DNA of 64,000 nt from the NCBI GenBank assembly GCA_036245805.1, contig BTRK01000003.1, forward strand, positions 16,346,464-16,410,463, given 5' to 3'. Each line of letters starts with the position of its first letter. The stretch's first letter is position 1. The stretch is from Pristionchus mayeri (lineage: Eukaryota > Nematoda > Chromadorea > Rhabditida > Neodiplogasteridae). Below the pieces are notes generated by a model. It saw only the letters and a list, made by a program, of their open reading frames with translations. It did not search any database and was not told where the DNA came from. This document shows, in pieces, positions 27,158-39,169 of this stretch. Both the position numbers and the translations under genes were made by a program.

Positions 27158-28376
27158 CCAGCCGATCGCGCGCGCCACGGCGCGCGCAATCGACTGGCGT
27201 GTTCCGGGATTTGTTCTAAGGCCTCGTCCTATTTCTTTCGGATGCAAAATCTAATACTGCCTTACTTTACATATCTCCCTCCCTCTCCCTACCTCTCCTT
27301 CGCGCTTTCTCCCTATTTCTCTCATTCTCTCCCTCTCCCTCTCCCTCTCCTCTACCTTTGCCTCTCCCTCTCTCTCCCTTTCTCTCCCTCTCTCTCCCTC
27401 TCTTTCCCTCTCTCTTCCTCTCTCTCCCTCTCTCTCCCTCTCTCCCTCTCTCCTCCTCTCTCCCTCTCTCCCCCTCCCTCCTTCTCTTTCCTTCTCTCCA
27501 TCTCTCTCCCTCTCTTCCTATCTCTCCCTCCCTCTCCCTCTCTCTCCCTCTCTCCCTCTCTCCCTCTCTCCCTCTCTCCCCCTCTCTCCCTCTCTCTAAC
27601 TCTCTCCCTCTCTCTCCCTCTCTCCCCCTCTCTCCCTCTCTCTCCCTCTCTTTCCTTCTCTCCATCTCTCTCCCTCTCTTTCCCTCTCTCCCTCTCTCTC
27701 CTTATCTTTCCCTCTCTCTCTCTCCTTCTCTTTCCGTCTCTCTCTCTCTCCTTCTCTTTCCCTCTCTGTCCCTCTCCCTCTCTCTCCTTCCCTCTCTCTC
27801 CCCCTCCCTCTCCCCATCTCTCTCCCTCTCCCACTCTCTTCCTCTCTCCCTCTCTCTCCTTCTCTTTCCCTCTCTCTCCTTCTCTTTCCCTCTCTATCCT
27901 TCTCTTTCCCTCTCTCTCTCATTATCTTTCCCTCGTTCTATCTTCTTCTCTTTCCCTCTCTCTCTCTCCCTCTCCCCATCTTTCTCCCTCTACCTCTCAC
28001 TTCCTCTCTCTCCCTCTCTCTCCCTCTCTGCCTCTCTCTCCCTCTCTATCCTTCTCTTTCCATCTCTCTCCCTCTCCTCCTCACTCTCTCCCACTCTCCA
28101 TCTCTCTCTGTCTCCTTCCCCGCCCTCTTTCCTACTCTCCCCCTCGTTTTCGAATTTTCTTTAACATTCTAGAAGCTTTGGAACATTTTCGAACTTTCTG
28201 GAACATTCTAGATGCTTTGGAACATTTTCGAACTTTCTGGAACATTCTAGAAGCTTTAGAACATTTTCGAACTTTCTGGAACATTCTAGAAGCTTTGGAA
28301 CATTTTCGAACTTTCTGGAACATTCTAGAAGCTTTGAAACATTTTCGAACTTTCTGGAACATTCTAGAGGCTTTGA
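27158..28376 (-). mobile_element. GA/CT-rich repeat element, copy B
   Basis: Reverse complement of copy A (1-1425): GC hairpin at its + strand left end (about 27161-27196), CT-rich tract 27270-28145, and 39-bp minisatellite 28150-28376. The + strand left border follows TA in AACTA|CCAGCC, equal to the border of copy A. Long Pro/Leu/Ser-rich ORFs in the CT tract are artefacts. Confidence 0.8.
28150..28376. repeat. 39-bp minisatellite with heat-shock-element-like motifs (inverted copy)
   Basis: Between five and six units of 39 bp, each with TTCTAGAA or TTCCAGAA-type inverted GAA/TTC triplets on one strand or the other (plus strand: 'GGAACATTCTAGAAGCTTTG'). Confidence 0.88.
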
Positions 28377-29540
28377 CCCATGGCTAATTATCGATTGGTA
28401 TACGGTAGTTGACCCAATGCTAATTATTGATTGGTATACGGTAATTCAAAGATCAAAGGTCAAAATCATAAATCTGACCCACGGAATAAGAGGTGACCCA
28501 TGGCTAATTATCGATTGGTATACGGTAGTTGACCCAATGCTAATTATTGATTGGTATACGGTAATTCAAAGATCAAAGGTCAAAATCATAAATCTGACCC
28601 ACGGAATAAGAGGTGACCCATGGCTAATTATCGATTGGCATACGGTAGTTGACCCAATGCTAATTATTGATTATTGATTGGTATACGGTAATTAAAAGAT
28701 CAAAGGACAATATCATAAATCTGACCCACGGAATAAGAGGTGACCCATGGCTAATTATCGATTGGTATACGGTAGTTGACCCAATGCTAATTATTGATTG
28801 GTATACGGTAATTCAAAGATCAAAGGTCAAAATCATAAATCTGACCCACGGAATAAGAGGTGACCCATGGCTAATTATCGATTGGTATACGGTAGTTGAC
28901 CCAATGCTAATTATTGATTGGTATACGGTAATTCAAAGATCAAAGGTCAAAATCATAAATCTGACCCACGGAATAAGAGGTGACCCATGGCTAATTATCG
29001 ATTGGTATACGGTAGTTGACCCAATGCTAATTATTGATTGGTATACGGTAATTCAAAGATCAAAGGTCAAAATCATAAATCTGACCCACGGAATAAGAGG
29101 TGACCCATGGCTAATTATCGATTGGCATACGGTAGTTGACCCAATGCTAATTATTGATTATTGATTGGTATACGGTAATTCAAAGATCAAAGGACAATAT
29201 CATAAATCTGACCCACGGAATAAGAGGTGACCCATGGCTAATTATCGATTGGTATACGGTAGTTGACCCAATGCTAATTATTGATTGGTATACGGTAATT
29301 CAAAGATCAAAGGTCAAAATCATAAATCTGACCCACGGAATAAGAGGTGACCCATGGCTAATTATCGATTGGTATACGGTAGTTGACCCAATGCTAATTA
29401 TTGATTGGTATACGGTAATTCAAAGATCAAAGGTCAAAATCATAAATCTGACCCACGGAATAAGAGGTGACCCATGGCTAATTATCGATTGGCATACGGT
29501 AGTTGACCCAATGCTAATTATTGATTGGTATACGGTAGTG
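28374..29540. repeat. 120-bp tandem satellite with higher-order structure
   Basis: Units begin GACCCATGGCTAATTATCG at about 28375, 28494, 28614, 28741, 28861, 28981, 29101, 29228, 29348 and 29468. Most are 120 bp; two are 127 bp because of an ATTATTG insertion. The 127-bp variant, together with GGCATACGG (instead of GGTATACGG) and AAAGGACAATATC (instead of AAAGGTCAAAATC), recurs at a 487-bp spacing, so blocks of four units were amplified. Each unit contains two TACGGTA motifs and one AGATCAAAGGTCA. In-frame ORFs here are repeat artefacts. Confidence 0.93.
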
Positions 29541-29627
29541 GACCGATGCCCTTCTAAGATCATCCATCCCTCCCCTCCTATTTCGCAATCCGGACTGACG
29601 GACAGACACACACAGCGCTTTATATAT

Positions 29628-32519
29628 AGGTATTGATTGTTCTCGAATCTCATCAAAAATAGTATGGAATGTAGCGCAATTTTCCAGAACCATTAAATGT
29701 AAAAAAATAAGACATTAATCGGGTTCCAATAAAAGGCAATTTTGGAAACATTTCTGGCAAGTGCCATCTCCGTTTCAAGGCTTGCCCAAATATTGTGTGA
29801 AGAGGAGCCAATGATTGATGCTGCTCTCATAACTCAAAAATATAACTCTGCAATTTCCCATTATCGATTGGTTTATTTGACCTACCATGCCCCTTTTGTG
29901 GCAAGTCTTTCCTCCCATTTGAACCCCTCAGTCTTGAAAATGGTTTGTAATCGAGAAAATGTTACTTTGCGACGGGTTCATGAGGATTGATGAGGTCACA
30001 ATTCCTTGTCATGATCATCCGTATAATGAATGTTTCATAATAATCACAAGCTAGAAAATATGTATATTGTAATAAGTATGATAAAGAAATGAAACCGAAA
30101 AATGAAAAATAAAGTCCGACTCGCTGATGTACATAAGTAACGAATACTAATTATGATTATTTAAGTACAGTTTTAAAATGATATAATTTCATGAATATTT
30201 TCACCCCGGCTAATTCATGCCACAGCCACACTTAAATTTAATTAGATGCAGTCCGACTTAGTCACTGCTCTTTCAACAAAATATAATTAGTCAAAAGCGA
30301 CGAATATAAGGACAGTTTGTTAATTAGAATCATGCTGTTTTCGAGCACATTGGGGATATTTATTTTAAAGTTGAGGCAACTGGGTAAGGATAATTTCGCT
30401 AACTGCCTTTTCGAATAATTTCTAAAATAAGATAACAAAATCAGCATATAAAATGAGTTTTGGGAAGGTCGATTGCATAATAATCGTATTTAACAGTTAA
30501 ATTGTTGTTTCAAAAATACCGCAAAGCTCGAATAGCACTGTGACGATTACTGAATCAATACTTTGCACGTGTAGAAAAAACTACTAATCTACTCAATTCA
30601 GACAAAAGGGATAATTTTAAAAACATCCACTACTAGCTCATTCACTGTTTTATGATTTGCACAATTCTCGTTAGAATTCAAGGGACTAGTTCGCTGTAGA
30701 ATTCGAGTTGAAATAAATACAACTACAACTTCCCACCTCTCTACATTACTCGTAGCTCGCCGCCCTCCTAATTGATCATCACAAGCTCTGCAATGAATTA
30801 ATATTTTAGCTAAGTTTAAAGCGGGACTATTAGCAATACTAGCCTGGACAAATTGACAACGCAGTTTTAAGACAATTGTAAACCGTAACTCATTATCGAA
30901 ATTCAAATTTTGAAATCTCTATTCTGAATTGAGTTATTGTTCCTTTAAAGCCTGAAAAGTTGACCCTGACGTAGAGGAAACGAGTGAGAGAGCACGCGAC
31001 TTGAAGAGAGCTCTCTCCCTGTTTGAAACATATTTCAACCAGGCATGTTTTTGCTGAGAATCCTGCTTTAACTACGGTAATCATCGTTGCACAAGTGACA
31101 TGCCAATCCGACAACCAATGAATCACGTATGGTTCAAAATGGTTCATTTCGTTACAATATCATCTTCATACTTTTCTCAAATGTCTCTCAGAGGTCCGAG
31201 CGGCTCTATCAGTTGGTGAATTAAATCTATCATATTTAATAAATTGTAACCTCTTCCCTCAATGTTTCATAGAATCATCAAAGCTATTGTTTCAAAACTT
31301 GATCTAAAATCGTAGTGAGGCAATGCCTTGACCCGTATAACAACCTATATTGTGAACGGACGAGTTCTAATTTGAAGCATATATTGTGCTCGGACGAGTT
31401 CTAATTTGAAGCAGAAAATGTATAAATAATAGTAATTGTGGTATCATGAAGCCAGGAAGCGAGATAAAAATCCCAACATTTAACAGTAGGTTCATGCCTT
31501 ATTGTTCGAAACATTAGCTTAACTGCATTTTCAAAATTAAAATTCTTAATTTTCTTAATTTAAACCACCCAATCACTACACCGCTCAGCGGTGATGAATG
31601 GAGAGGAATGGCTCGCCGCGAGAACCAAGGAAATTGTCTGATCTGACACGCTGTGAAGAGATCATAGATCACTTAATAAAATTAAATCACAAAATATCAG
31701 CGAAGAAAATGTTTTAATTATTTGGGCATTACATTATCCCTCTCCAACGAGTGTTCGACATATCATGCGATTGTGAAATACCACTTTCCCTCCACAGCAT
31801 TCCATAACGATAGAAAGCGGGGAGATCTTTTAGAAATCAAATTACAAAGAAAATCTGGCATCTTGCCATCTCAAATTTAATTACATTTCGATTTCTCTTT
31901 TTTCGCCGACGACAGGAATATTGTGCCTCGTTATTTTAAAGATAAAAATTAAGAATATTTTATAATTTCTTAAACCATTCAGCGCATTAAATGATTTATT
32001 AAATGCTTTAAATAAGCCAATTGTTAAATATTTACCACAGTTGCATTGTCGCTGCAAAAGTCTCCCAAAGCTCTTACGGAAGAAACGCAACGATTCCTGG
32101 TTCGTGTTCTATAGCTATTTGAATAATCTACATAACTGCTCCCTTTAATGAAAGATAATTATTGAAAATACCATACCAGTTCAATAACTGATTCAAGATC
32201 TCCTTAAATCTCGTTATTAATCGTTTGAATAATTCTTCTAAGGATTCTATTTTTAATTCACCTTTCTCCATCAGTCGCAGCTCCTACTCCTCCTGTTTGA
32301 TCATCACCAACTCAGCAATGAATTATTGATTGTATTCAATTTACGTTACAGTAACCGTCATCGTCGCGTTGTTTTCATAAAACTTCGAATATCACTGTAG
32401 GTAATGATCACAGGGCATTTTTTTATGCCATTACAATTGTAGTTTCATTATTTTATTAAAGTTCTCAATAGCTTCACCAGACCAATATTTCATCGGGTAA
32501 CGGTCGTAAATTATAAATA
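29628..32519. other. Decayed accessory region with MADF-gene fragments
   Basis: No gene is supported. Fragments resemble the MADF locus: about 29805-29880 (intron next to the IKQEEP exon), about 30610-30795 and 32275-32325 (worn IKQEE exon copies with stops) and about 31740-31800 (matches 41470-41520). Holds a MITE of family 2. Confidence 0.55.
30820..31067. mobile_element. TTAA-flanked MITE, family 2, copy B (248 bp)
   Basis: Same ends (AGCGGGACTATTAGCA / TCCTGCT) and same interior as 6250-6498, with TTAA at 30816-30819 and 31068-31071. It carries the internal GAGAGAGCACGCGACTTGAAG motif that also occurs elsewhere in the window. Confidence 0.85.
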
Positions 32520-34310
32520 TTAGGTTGTTGCAAAAGTCCTGTGGAATTTTGATATTTTGTGTTCCATCTTCCTGTTGGATTGATAGATGAACTTCGGGAT
32601 ATTGATTACTAATGAGGCCTTGCATACACTTTCATATGTGCACCCCATCAGCAATACCCAATCAGAGAGGCGAGAACAGGATCCAGTTAAAATTACGAAA
32701 ATTTATCCATAGAAAACGCAACATTTTTCAATATTCTGTTTCCTCTGAAGCATGAACGCTCAATTCATGGTGGATATATGAAGCTCCCATCTTTACCCTA
32801 TACATAATTTTTCTTATGGATGCTAGAAGTTAGATCCTTTCGAGGAATGAGTTGATCTGCAAAATGACTGCATGTTGCATTTCTGTGTTCATTTTGCATA
32901 TTTCTGAAAAATGAGGAATTCCGATTTTCTGAAAGGGGAAACAAGCAGGCGCCAATATTTCTTATGATGATATAGCATCTTCGTGGGTGCATACAGCGCA
33001 CACATGACGGAGCTTGTATGCTTGGTCTTCCATTCAGAAAAGCAGGTACAAGTCACATGCAGCCTGGGTCTGCTCATATTTTTGCTATCATGTAATTTGG
33101 TTCAAACCCACTCACATGACAGTTCTAACCTATTTTTTGAAAGAACATCAATATTACTTCTCACCCAACATTATGAAGTTGTTTCGTGAATTTTCCCTTC
33201 AAATATCTAGATAAGTAAAGTTAGATACCGCAAGGTGGGTGACCGAATTGCTTTGACAGGGTCATTTGTGGGTCTAATGTATCCCTTTGGGGCTAAATCA
33301 GGCCATACTTTTTGCCGTTTGGAGATATCGTATCGTTGACTCGAGTTATGGCCCAAAAACACCTCGAAAGAGTCACAACGGAAAGGTAGTCGAAATCGGG
33401 ACGAGGGCGAAGCGGGCGGAGCCCGCTCTGCCTCGTTTCTCCAAAAGTTTGAGCATAGCTTCGCATCGAGCTTGGCTCGAGGTGGAGAGGAAAGGCAAAG
33501 GTCCTCTAGAGCGCGCGCTCTCTGCATACGCCGGGTGAGAGATAAGCGAGCAAGTAGAGAGGAAGCACCGCCCCTTTGCAGTGCCATTAGCGCACGCTCT
33601 TGAACCTTTGAAATGAAATGATTCATCGGAAAAAAATCCAAAAAATACGTTCTCGGTGTCAATCGACGCCTAAAATCAGGAACTATCCATCGCACCATGC
33701 CCGTGTTAAGAATTGTCGTCGGAACCTTTCCATTCCCCTATCATGAACCCTAAATCGGTCTTTTTTAGATATTTCTGATTAGATAATGCATGACGGGCAT
33801 CCTGTCGTTTATAGACGTCAGACGTACCCAAAAATATTTTTTCCATATTTTTTGGATAAGTATTCGCTGCGTCATTTCAAGAACCAGATTTCGACGCGCC
33901 TCTTTCTCCTCTTAAGTGGGCGGAGCCTGCGGTATCTAAGTAAAGTTAAATCTAAATTGTGTGCTTTTTTGCAATTGGGTTAATTATAATTGCTTGCGTT
34001 GGTTGCACGATCAGTTTCATTGAAATATACGTGAGCAAAGTTCAATCATATCCCTAAACAACACCATGTTCAGTCTAGTCAGTCTAGTCTTTGTTCAGTC
34101 TAGTCTTTGTCTCCGTCGCGAGCGGTCGTCTCCCCCCTCGCTCCCGGATTAGGGAAATTGCCTTCCCTCTCCTCTCGCCTCGACTTCCTCCCCTTTCTCG
34201 CCGTCGCTGATCTACCTGGTCTTCGCTAGTCGGCACGTGGGAAGCCGACGGAGGTGGTCTAATCCCACTCGACCAGGTGGGACACTTTTCAACGCTTTCT
34301 CCCCTGCGCG

Positions 34311-35186
34311 ATGTCGGGAACCAGGACCCCTCTCAAGGCCCCTCTCCCTGCTGCCGCCAAACCCAATTCGGTGCGAGTCGCCTCCCAGGAAAGCGTGGAC
34401 GCGCTTTTTTGCAAAGTAGACGCTGTCATGGCCATGCTCTCTGATGTACGCGCCCTTCTCCAGACCCTCTCTCTCGCCAATCCTCCCCCTGCCCCCACCT
34501 CACTCGCCCCCACTCTCGACGTGGCACGCGTTGTGTACGAGTCGTGCTCTCGTGTAATCTCTGACAGGGCGGAGTACGAGGATAAAGAAACAAGGGCAGT
34601 CGTCATTGGACACAAGGAGAACCTGAAGGAGGGAGCAGCTGCCGACGAGAAGCTCATCGCTGACCTCGTCCAGTACTCGGGCAGTGATGCGGTGAAGAAG
34701 GCGTGGGATGAGAAGAAGATTTCTCATCACCGCCATCCTCCTGATCGTCCTCCCGGTACTCGCCCTCTCAAGATAAGCTGCCCGGACAAGACTACTCGTG
34801 ATGCCCTCCTCTCTGGAATTCGTGGAAAGCCAGGCCGTCCCTCTCCCTTCAAGGACTCTCTTGCCTTTATCAGGAAGGACCTGACTCCCACTCAGCTGTC
34901 CTTGGAGAAGGAAGCGCGCGCTGAGGCCATGCGACGCAATCTTGAAGCTCGCATGATTGTGTGCGGAGTGCGCGACTTCACTCTGATCAATTACCGTACC
35001 CCTCGCCCGCTCCCTCCCCGTTACGGACTCTCTCGCACTAGTAAGACCTCTTCTGCCGATCTCCCTTATCCAGGACACTCCGGAACTCCCTCTTCTGCTC
35101 CCTCTGCTGCCTCCATTCCCTCGACTCCCGATCCGGCTGCAATCGCGCCTTCCCGCACTGACCACGTGACAACGAGGAGAGGATAG
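34311..35186 (+). CDS. Retrotransposon ORF1 protein
   Basis: 291 aa, starting at an ATG. A Pro/Ala-rich N-terminus is followed by a heptad-like segment (about 25-60, VDALFCKVDAVMAMLSDVRA) that may form a coiled coil, then a basic middle region and a Ser/Pro-rich C-terminus. No zinc knuckle (CCHC) is seen. Position before the pol ORF and complete reading frame suggest the RNA-binding ORF1p of a CR1-like element. It ends 33 nt before ORF2. Confidence 0.75.
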   Translation: MSGTRTPLKAPLPAAAKPNSVRVASQESVDALFCKVDAVMAMLSDVRALLQTLSLANPPPAPTSLAPTLDVARVVYESCSRVISDRAEYEDKETRAVVIGHKENLKEGAAADEKLIADLVQYSGSDAVKKAWDEKKISHHRHPPDRPPGTRPLKISCPDKTTRDALLSGIRGKPGRPSPFKDSLAFIRKDLTPTQLSLEKEARAEAMRRNLEARMIVCGVRDFTLINYRTPRPLPPRYGLSRTSKTSSADLPYPGHSGTPSSAPSAASIPSTPDPAAIAPSRTDHVTTRRG

Positions 35187-35219
35187 GACAGTGGCAGCAA
35201 GGGTACCATACTTCCACTC

Positions 35220-38116
35220 TTGTCTCCCCTCCCCTCACTCTCTAGTCATTCCCTCGTTAGGTCAACACACAATCGATCGATATTAAGTACACGTCACTCT
35301 AGAAACTCTCCTGTCTCCGTATTCTATGCTAATGCTCGTTCCATTCGATGTAAATCCCCTCAGCTTTCATTCTTGATCGCTTCTCATGAGTACCGCATCA
35401 TTTGCATATCTGAGACTTGGTTAGATAATAGTGATAGCGACTCTCTCCTTGTTGGCGGTTTTCCTGATTTTTTGCCTTTTCGATGCGATCGCGTTACTTC
35501 TGCTGATTACGGTAGGGGTGGTGGCGTCGCGTGTCTAGTTCATAATTCTTTGAATCCCATACTTATTTCTACCTTTTCTTCACCACTTGTCGAGTCGTGT
35601 GTAGTTGATATTCATTTAGATTACTCCCCGTCTCTCCCTTATAGGAAAATTAGATTTTTTACTATTTATAGATCTCCTTCCGCCCCTAATGACTCTCTTA
35701 TTCAACTTCTTTTGAATTTAGAAACTCATATTTCGGTTGATTTTCCTTGTATTTCAATTGGTGATTTCAATTTTCCTAATGTTGATTGGCCCTCTCTTTC
35801 TTCTCCAAACCAAAATGACCTACTAGATTTCGTGTCAGACCATCACTTTAATCAGTTTGTCTCTTTCCCTAGTAGGCTCAATAGCTATTTAGATCTATTA
35901 TTTTGTAATGAGAATATTATATGTAATGTGTCTCCTGCCATTGCACTTAGTGACCATCTCAGTGTGACATTTGACCTTCGCATTCCCCGTCCTCCTCAGA
36001 ATGTTTGTGCTCCATCCCGTAACTATAGATTAGCTGATTGGATCTCGATTAATGACTGTATACACTTTCATGACTGGACCCACGCTTTGAGCAATCGTGA
36101 TACCCACCAATCTTATACATATTTTGTTGCCTTTCTAAATAACGTTTTAGACACATTTGTTCCTCTCTCTAAACCTTCCCCTTTCTCTAGATATCCACGA
36201 ACTTTAAAAATTATTTACGGGAAATGTAAGACATTAACTAGAGTTGCTCCAAACAGTCGTGCATGTGCTATTATGACCCAGAGTTTTAATTCTGCCCTAA
36301 ATAGATTTCATTGCTCCCTTGAAAATCGTATTGTTATGTCCTCCAATCCTAAGCTTTTCTATAATTATTGCAAGGAGAAATTGAGTACTCCCAAGACCAC
36401 TCCTTCTGGAATCGTTGATTCTGATGGTTCCGTACTGACATCTAATGACCAGAAGTGTGTAGCTTTTGAAAAATTCTTTTCTTCTGTCTTTAGCCCTCCC
36501 CAATCGTCCCCACTCCCTCTCCCTTCCCCTTCTTTCATTTTCGATCTCCCTTCAATTTCTTACGTGGATGTTATCTGTGCACTTAGTAAGCTTGCCCCCA
36601 AAGTGAATGTTACTCCCGACACTATTCCCAGTATAGTTCTTTCGAGGTGTAGATTATCTGTTGTATCTCCTCTCCTTACTATTTTTAACAAGTCTCTGCT
36701 TACCTCCCAAGTGCCATTTCAATGGCGTCAAGCTTTAGTTAAACCTATTCCAAAAAATCTAGTAACTCTATAACAGATTTTCGTCCTATTTCACTTACTT
36801 CATCTGTGTGTAAAGTTTTTGACAAGATTATCATAGGTAAAATTACGGCGTTTCTTGACCAGAACAACTTATTTGACCCTCACCAATCTGGTTTCAGAAA
36901 TTGTAGATCAACTTCCACTAATCTTGCTGAGACTTATGCACATTATCTCCGCATCTCTATGCATGGCTCTCCTTTTGACACAATTTACATAGATTTCAGA
37001 AAAGCTTTTGATTCTATTGATCATAGATTATTGTTACATAAATTGTCCGAGTTAGGCATCTCTAATCACATTGTATCATGGTTCCATTCATATCTCTCTG
37101 GTCGTACGCAATCCGTATTTATTGACACTTCATTTTCCCCACCATCCCCGGTCATATCTGGCGTGCCACAGGGATCTTGTCTCGGGCCTCTCCTCTTCAT
37201 CATATTTATCAATGATATCTGTGTAAAATTCCCGGCCTCCATTTATTATTCTGTGTATGCAGACGACCTCAAGTTGTTCGCTGAAGCCCCTCTGTTCTCA
37301 GATGACTTGCAATCCGCTCTAGATATTGTTTCTAACTGGTCCTCGCAGTGGAATCTTGGCGTTTCTGAAACTAAATGTCACATTGTTCACTATGGCCGAC
37401 ATAATCCCCGTAAACTATTCACCATTAACGGTGTTATCTTAAACGAGCCTAGCAATGACCCAAGTAAATGTATCATTAAAGATCTAGGAGTGCATTTCTC
37501 CCCTTCTCTTTCTTTCTCATCCCATATTAGTAAAATTATTTCTAAAGCCCGTACCAAATCTAATCTAATTTTTAAATCCTTTCGTAGCAATTCTATTGAG
37601 TTATATCTCAAATCGTATAATACTTTCATCCTCCCAAATCTCGAATATTGCTCCATTATCTGGAATCCTATACATAGTGTAGCATTGACTAAAGAGCTTG
37701 AAAGAGTTCAGCGTGACTATACCCGCAGAATGTATGTACGCTGTTCCCTCCCTCCTATATCATATAAGCATCGGCTCCATGAGCTTAATCTAATGACTTT
37801 AGAACGCCGTAGGTTCATAATTGATATATTATTCCTCCATTCGATTATCCACAGCCGTTATTCTCTTGATATTTCTTCTCTACTTACACGCGCGCCACTC
37901 ACTCGCCCCCTCAGAAATGCACACCCACTTCGTATATCTTTACCTTTCATACCAAATAATTCTTGTTCCACTCTTGTATCTAGAACCATGTCCATTTGGA
38001 ATGCTTTTCCCATAGAATATGTTAGTTCTTCGCATAGTGTATTTTCTAGTTATATCCGTTCACAACCCCCCACTTTTTATCCCCCGTCTATTATTGCCAC
38101 TCGGCTTGATCTTTGA
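35220..38116 (+). pseudogene. Retrotransposon pol ORF2 (endonuclease plus reverse transcriptase), frameshifted
   Basis: First part (to 36773): APE-type endonuclease with 'YANARSIRCK', 'ISETWLD', 'ISIGDFNFPNVDW' and 'SDHLSVTF', giving the Asn, Glu, Asp-x-Asn and Ser-Asp-His motifs. Second part (from about 36770): reverse transcriptase with 'DFRPISLTS', 'QSGFRNCRST', 'YIDFRKAFDSIDH', 'SGVPQGSCLGPLLF' and the catalytic YADD box (about 37256), then the thumb. The two parts are in different frames; the break is at a short A-run near 36753, consistent with loss of one base. The start is unclear because no in-frame ATG precedes the endonuclease. Otherwise the ORF is clean, so inactivation looks recent or is a sequencing error in a homopolymer. 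Confidence 0.88.
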
Positions 38117-38351
38117 TCCCGTCCCCTCCCCTACCCTTGCTGCCTAGCAACCTTCAACCGATTCGATCCAATCGACGGACATCCGTTTCTTGTATACCCT
38201 CTCGTTATTTCTTGAACTCCCACCTAACGGAATAAACGAATGAATGAATGAATGAATGAATGTTTGTTGGCCATTGAGATTTGAGACACGCGAGTTATGA
38301 TCGTTCAAAGTACTGACACAAAAAAACCACAAGACTTTTGCAACAGTCTAA

Positions 38352-39169
38352 TAATACTTAAAAACTTAAATAAAATATTTTCTAGCCTTCTCGCATAATA
38401 TTTAGAACATGCAAAAATTATACCTACCAGGCGTGCAAATAATTTCCAAACCACTTACCTACTATGTCTTCCTGAACTGTCCTGCGCGATCATGGATGTT
38501 TCTTTAGGGAGAAACATTTTTCCATCGTTCAATGTGCAAACACCATGACCACGGGCGTTAGACTAATCGATAAAAGCTAAATAAGTTCTACTCCGCCAAA
38601 TGAGTATCCAGTTATTGGCATTCGTGTTAACTGCAGGGAACTTCAAAAGGTTTATAAATATACACCTACAGTAAAATGGAGATTCCACAGATAATTTTGT
38701 AATCAATACATATATGCTCAACAATTAGCGAGAAAACAAATTCATGGAAATTCGTTAATAGAAGTTTATCGATGTGGAAAACCCGTAATACAATGAAGAA
38801 AATGCCAATATTCACAATTTTTCGAACGTCTAGAAAACATCACACAGGGAAGGACTGTATAGCAGATCAATCGATGAAGTGTTAGGGGATTACCGTACCC
38901 GGTACGAAATCAGGGTGGGTTAGCACACAAAGACACAGTAAGAATCAGTTTCGAATCCGCTGGGCGAGATTACGGTAGGCATTATTACAGTAGGGCTGAG
39001 CTCAATCGATAATCGATTCGATGACGAGAGATAAAAACACAAAGCAATCACAAAAACGAGCGAGGTACAATACTGAATAGGTCGATTCCATGGAAGGGTG
39101 CTGAGCATAGTTATACTACTGTATATTTCTGATTATCACACACTGGAAGATGGTGGGGCTAGAATCGAT
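38352..39169. other. Intergenic region 3' of the MADF gene
   Basis: AT-rich with a few TACCGTA motifs. No coding exon is seen. Confidence 0.5.

Larger units (their letters stand above)
26687..29627. mobile_element. Candidate composite element enclosing GA/CT copy B and the 120-bp satellite
   Basis: The left border reads TATATACTAGCGGGCAACTA and the right border ends CAGCGCTTTATATATAGG after a GGACTGACGGACAGACACAC stretch. Such a pair of ends is common in dispersed animal non-LTR-type repeats. Between them lie copy B (27158-28376) and the satellite (28374-29540). No transposase or RT is seen inside. Whether this is one element or several nested ones is unclear. Confidence 0.4.
34040..38262 (+). 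mobile_element. Non-LTR retrotransposon, CR1/Jockey type, nearly full length
   Basis: A 5' leader with repeated CAGTCTAGTC, ORF1 (34311-35186), ORF2 with endonuclease and reverse transcriptase (35220-38116), a short 3'UTR and a terminal GAAT microsatellite (38234-38262). The two-ORF layout, APE-type endonuclease and short-repeat 3' end fit the CR1/Jockey group. Boundaries are approximate. Confidence 0.85.
32520..38351. mobile_element. Mariner-type element split by a retrotransposon
   Basis: Ends TTAGGTTGTTGCAAAAGTCC (32520) and, inverted, GACTTTTGCAACAGTCTAA (38351) form inverted repeats of about 25 bp flanked by TA (32518-32519, 38352-38353). Such ends are typical of mariners. Removing the non-LTR insertion (about 34040-38262) leaves about 1.6 kb without a readable transposase, so it is a dead or non-autonomous element. 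Confidence 0.7.

Noticed and set aside
27149..28387. 412-codon Pro/Leu/Ser ORF in the CT tract
   Set aside because: It is the complement of the same kind of repeat and runs straight into the 39-bp minisatellite.
28374..29540. CRISPR array
   Set aside because: Units are contiguous 120-bp satellites without unique spacers, in a eukaryotic genome.
28417..29636. Repeated ORFs ('LIIDWYTVIQRSK...')
   Set aside because: The frame simply follows the 120-bp satellite, which is divisible by three; frame changes at the 127-bp units break it.
33207..33698. 163-aa minus-strand ORF inside the mariner-type element
   Set aside because: No recognisable domain, biased composition, no splice or promoter context.
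34500..35165. 221-aa antisense ORF over retrotransposon ORF1
   Set aside because: Shadow of the GC-rich ORF1; no promoter or domain.
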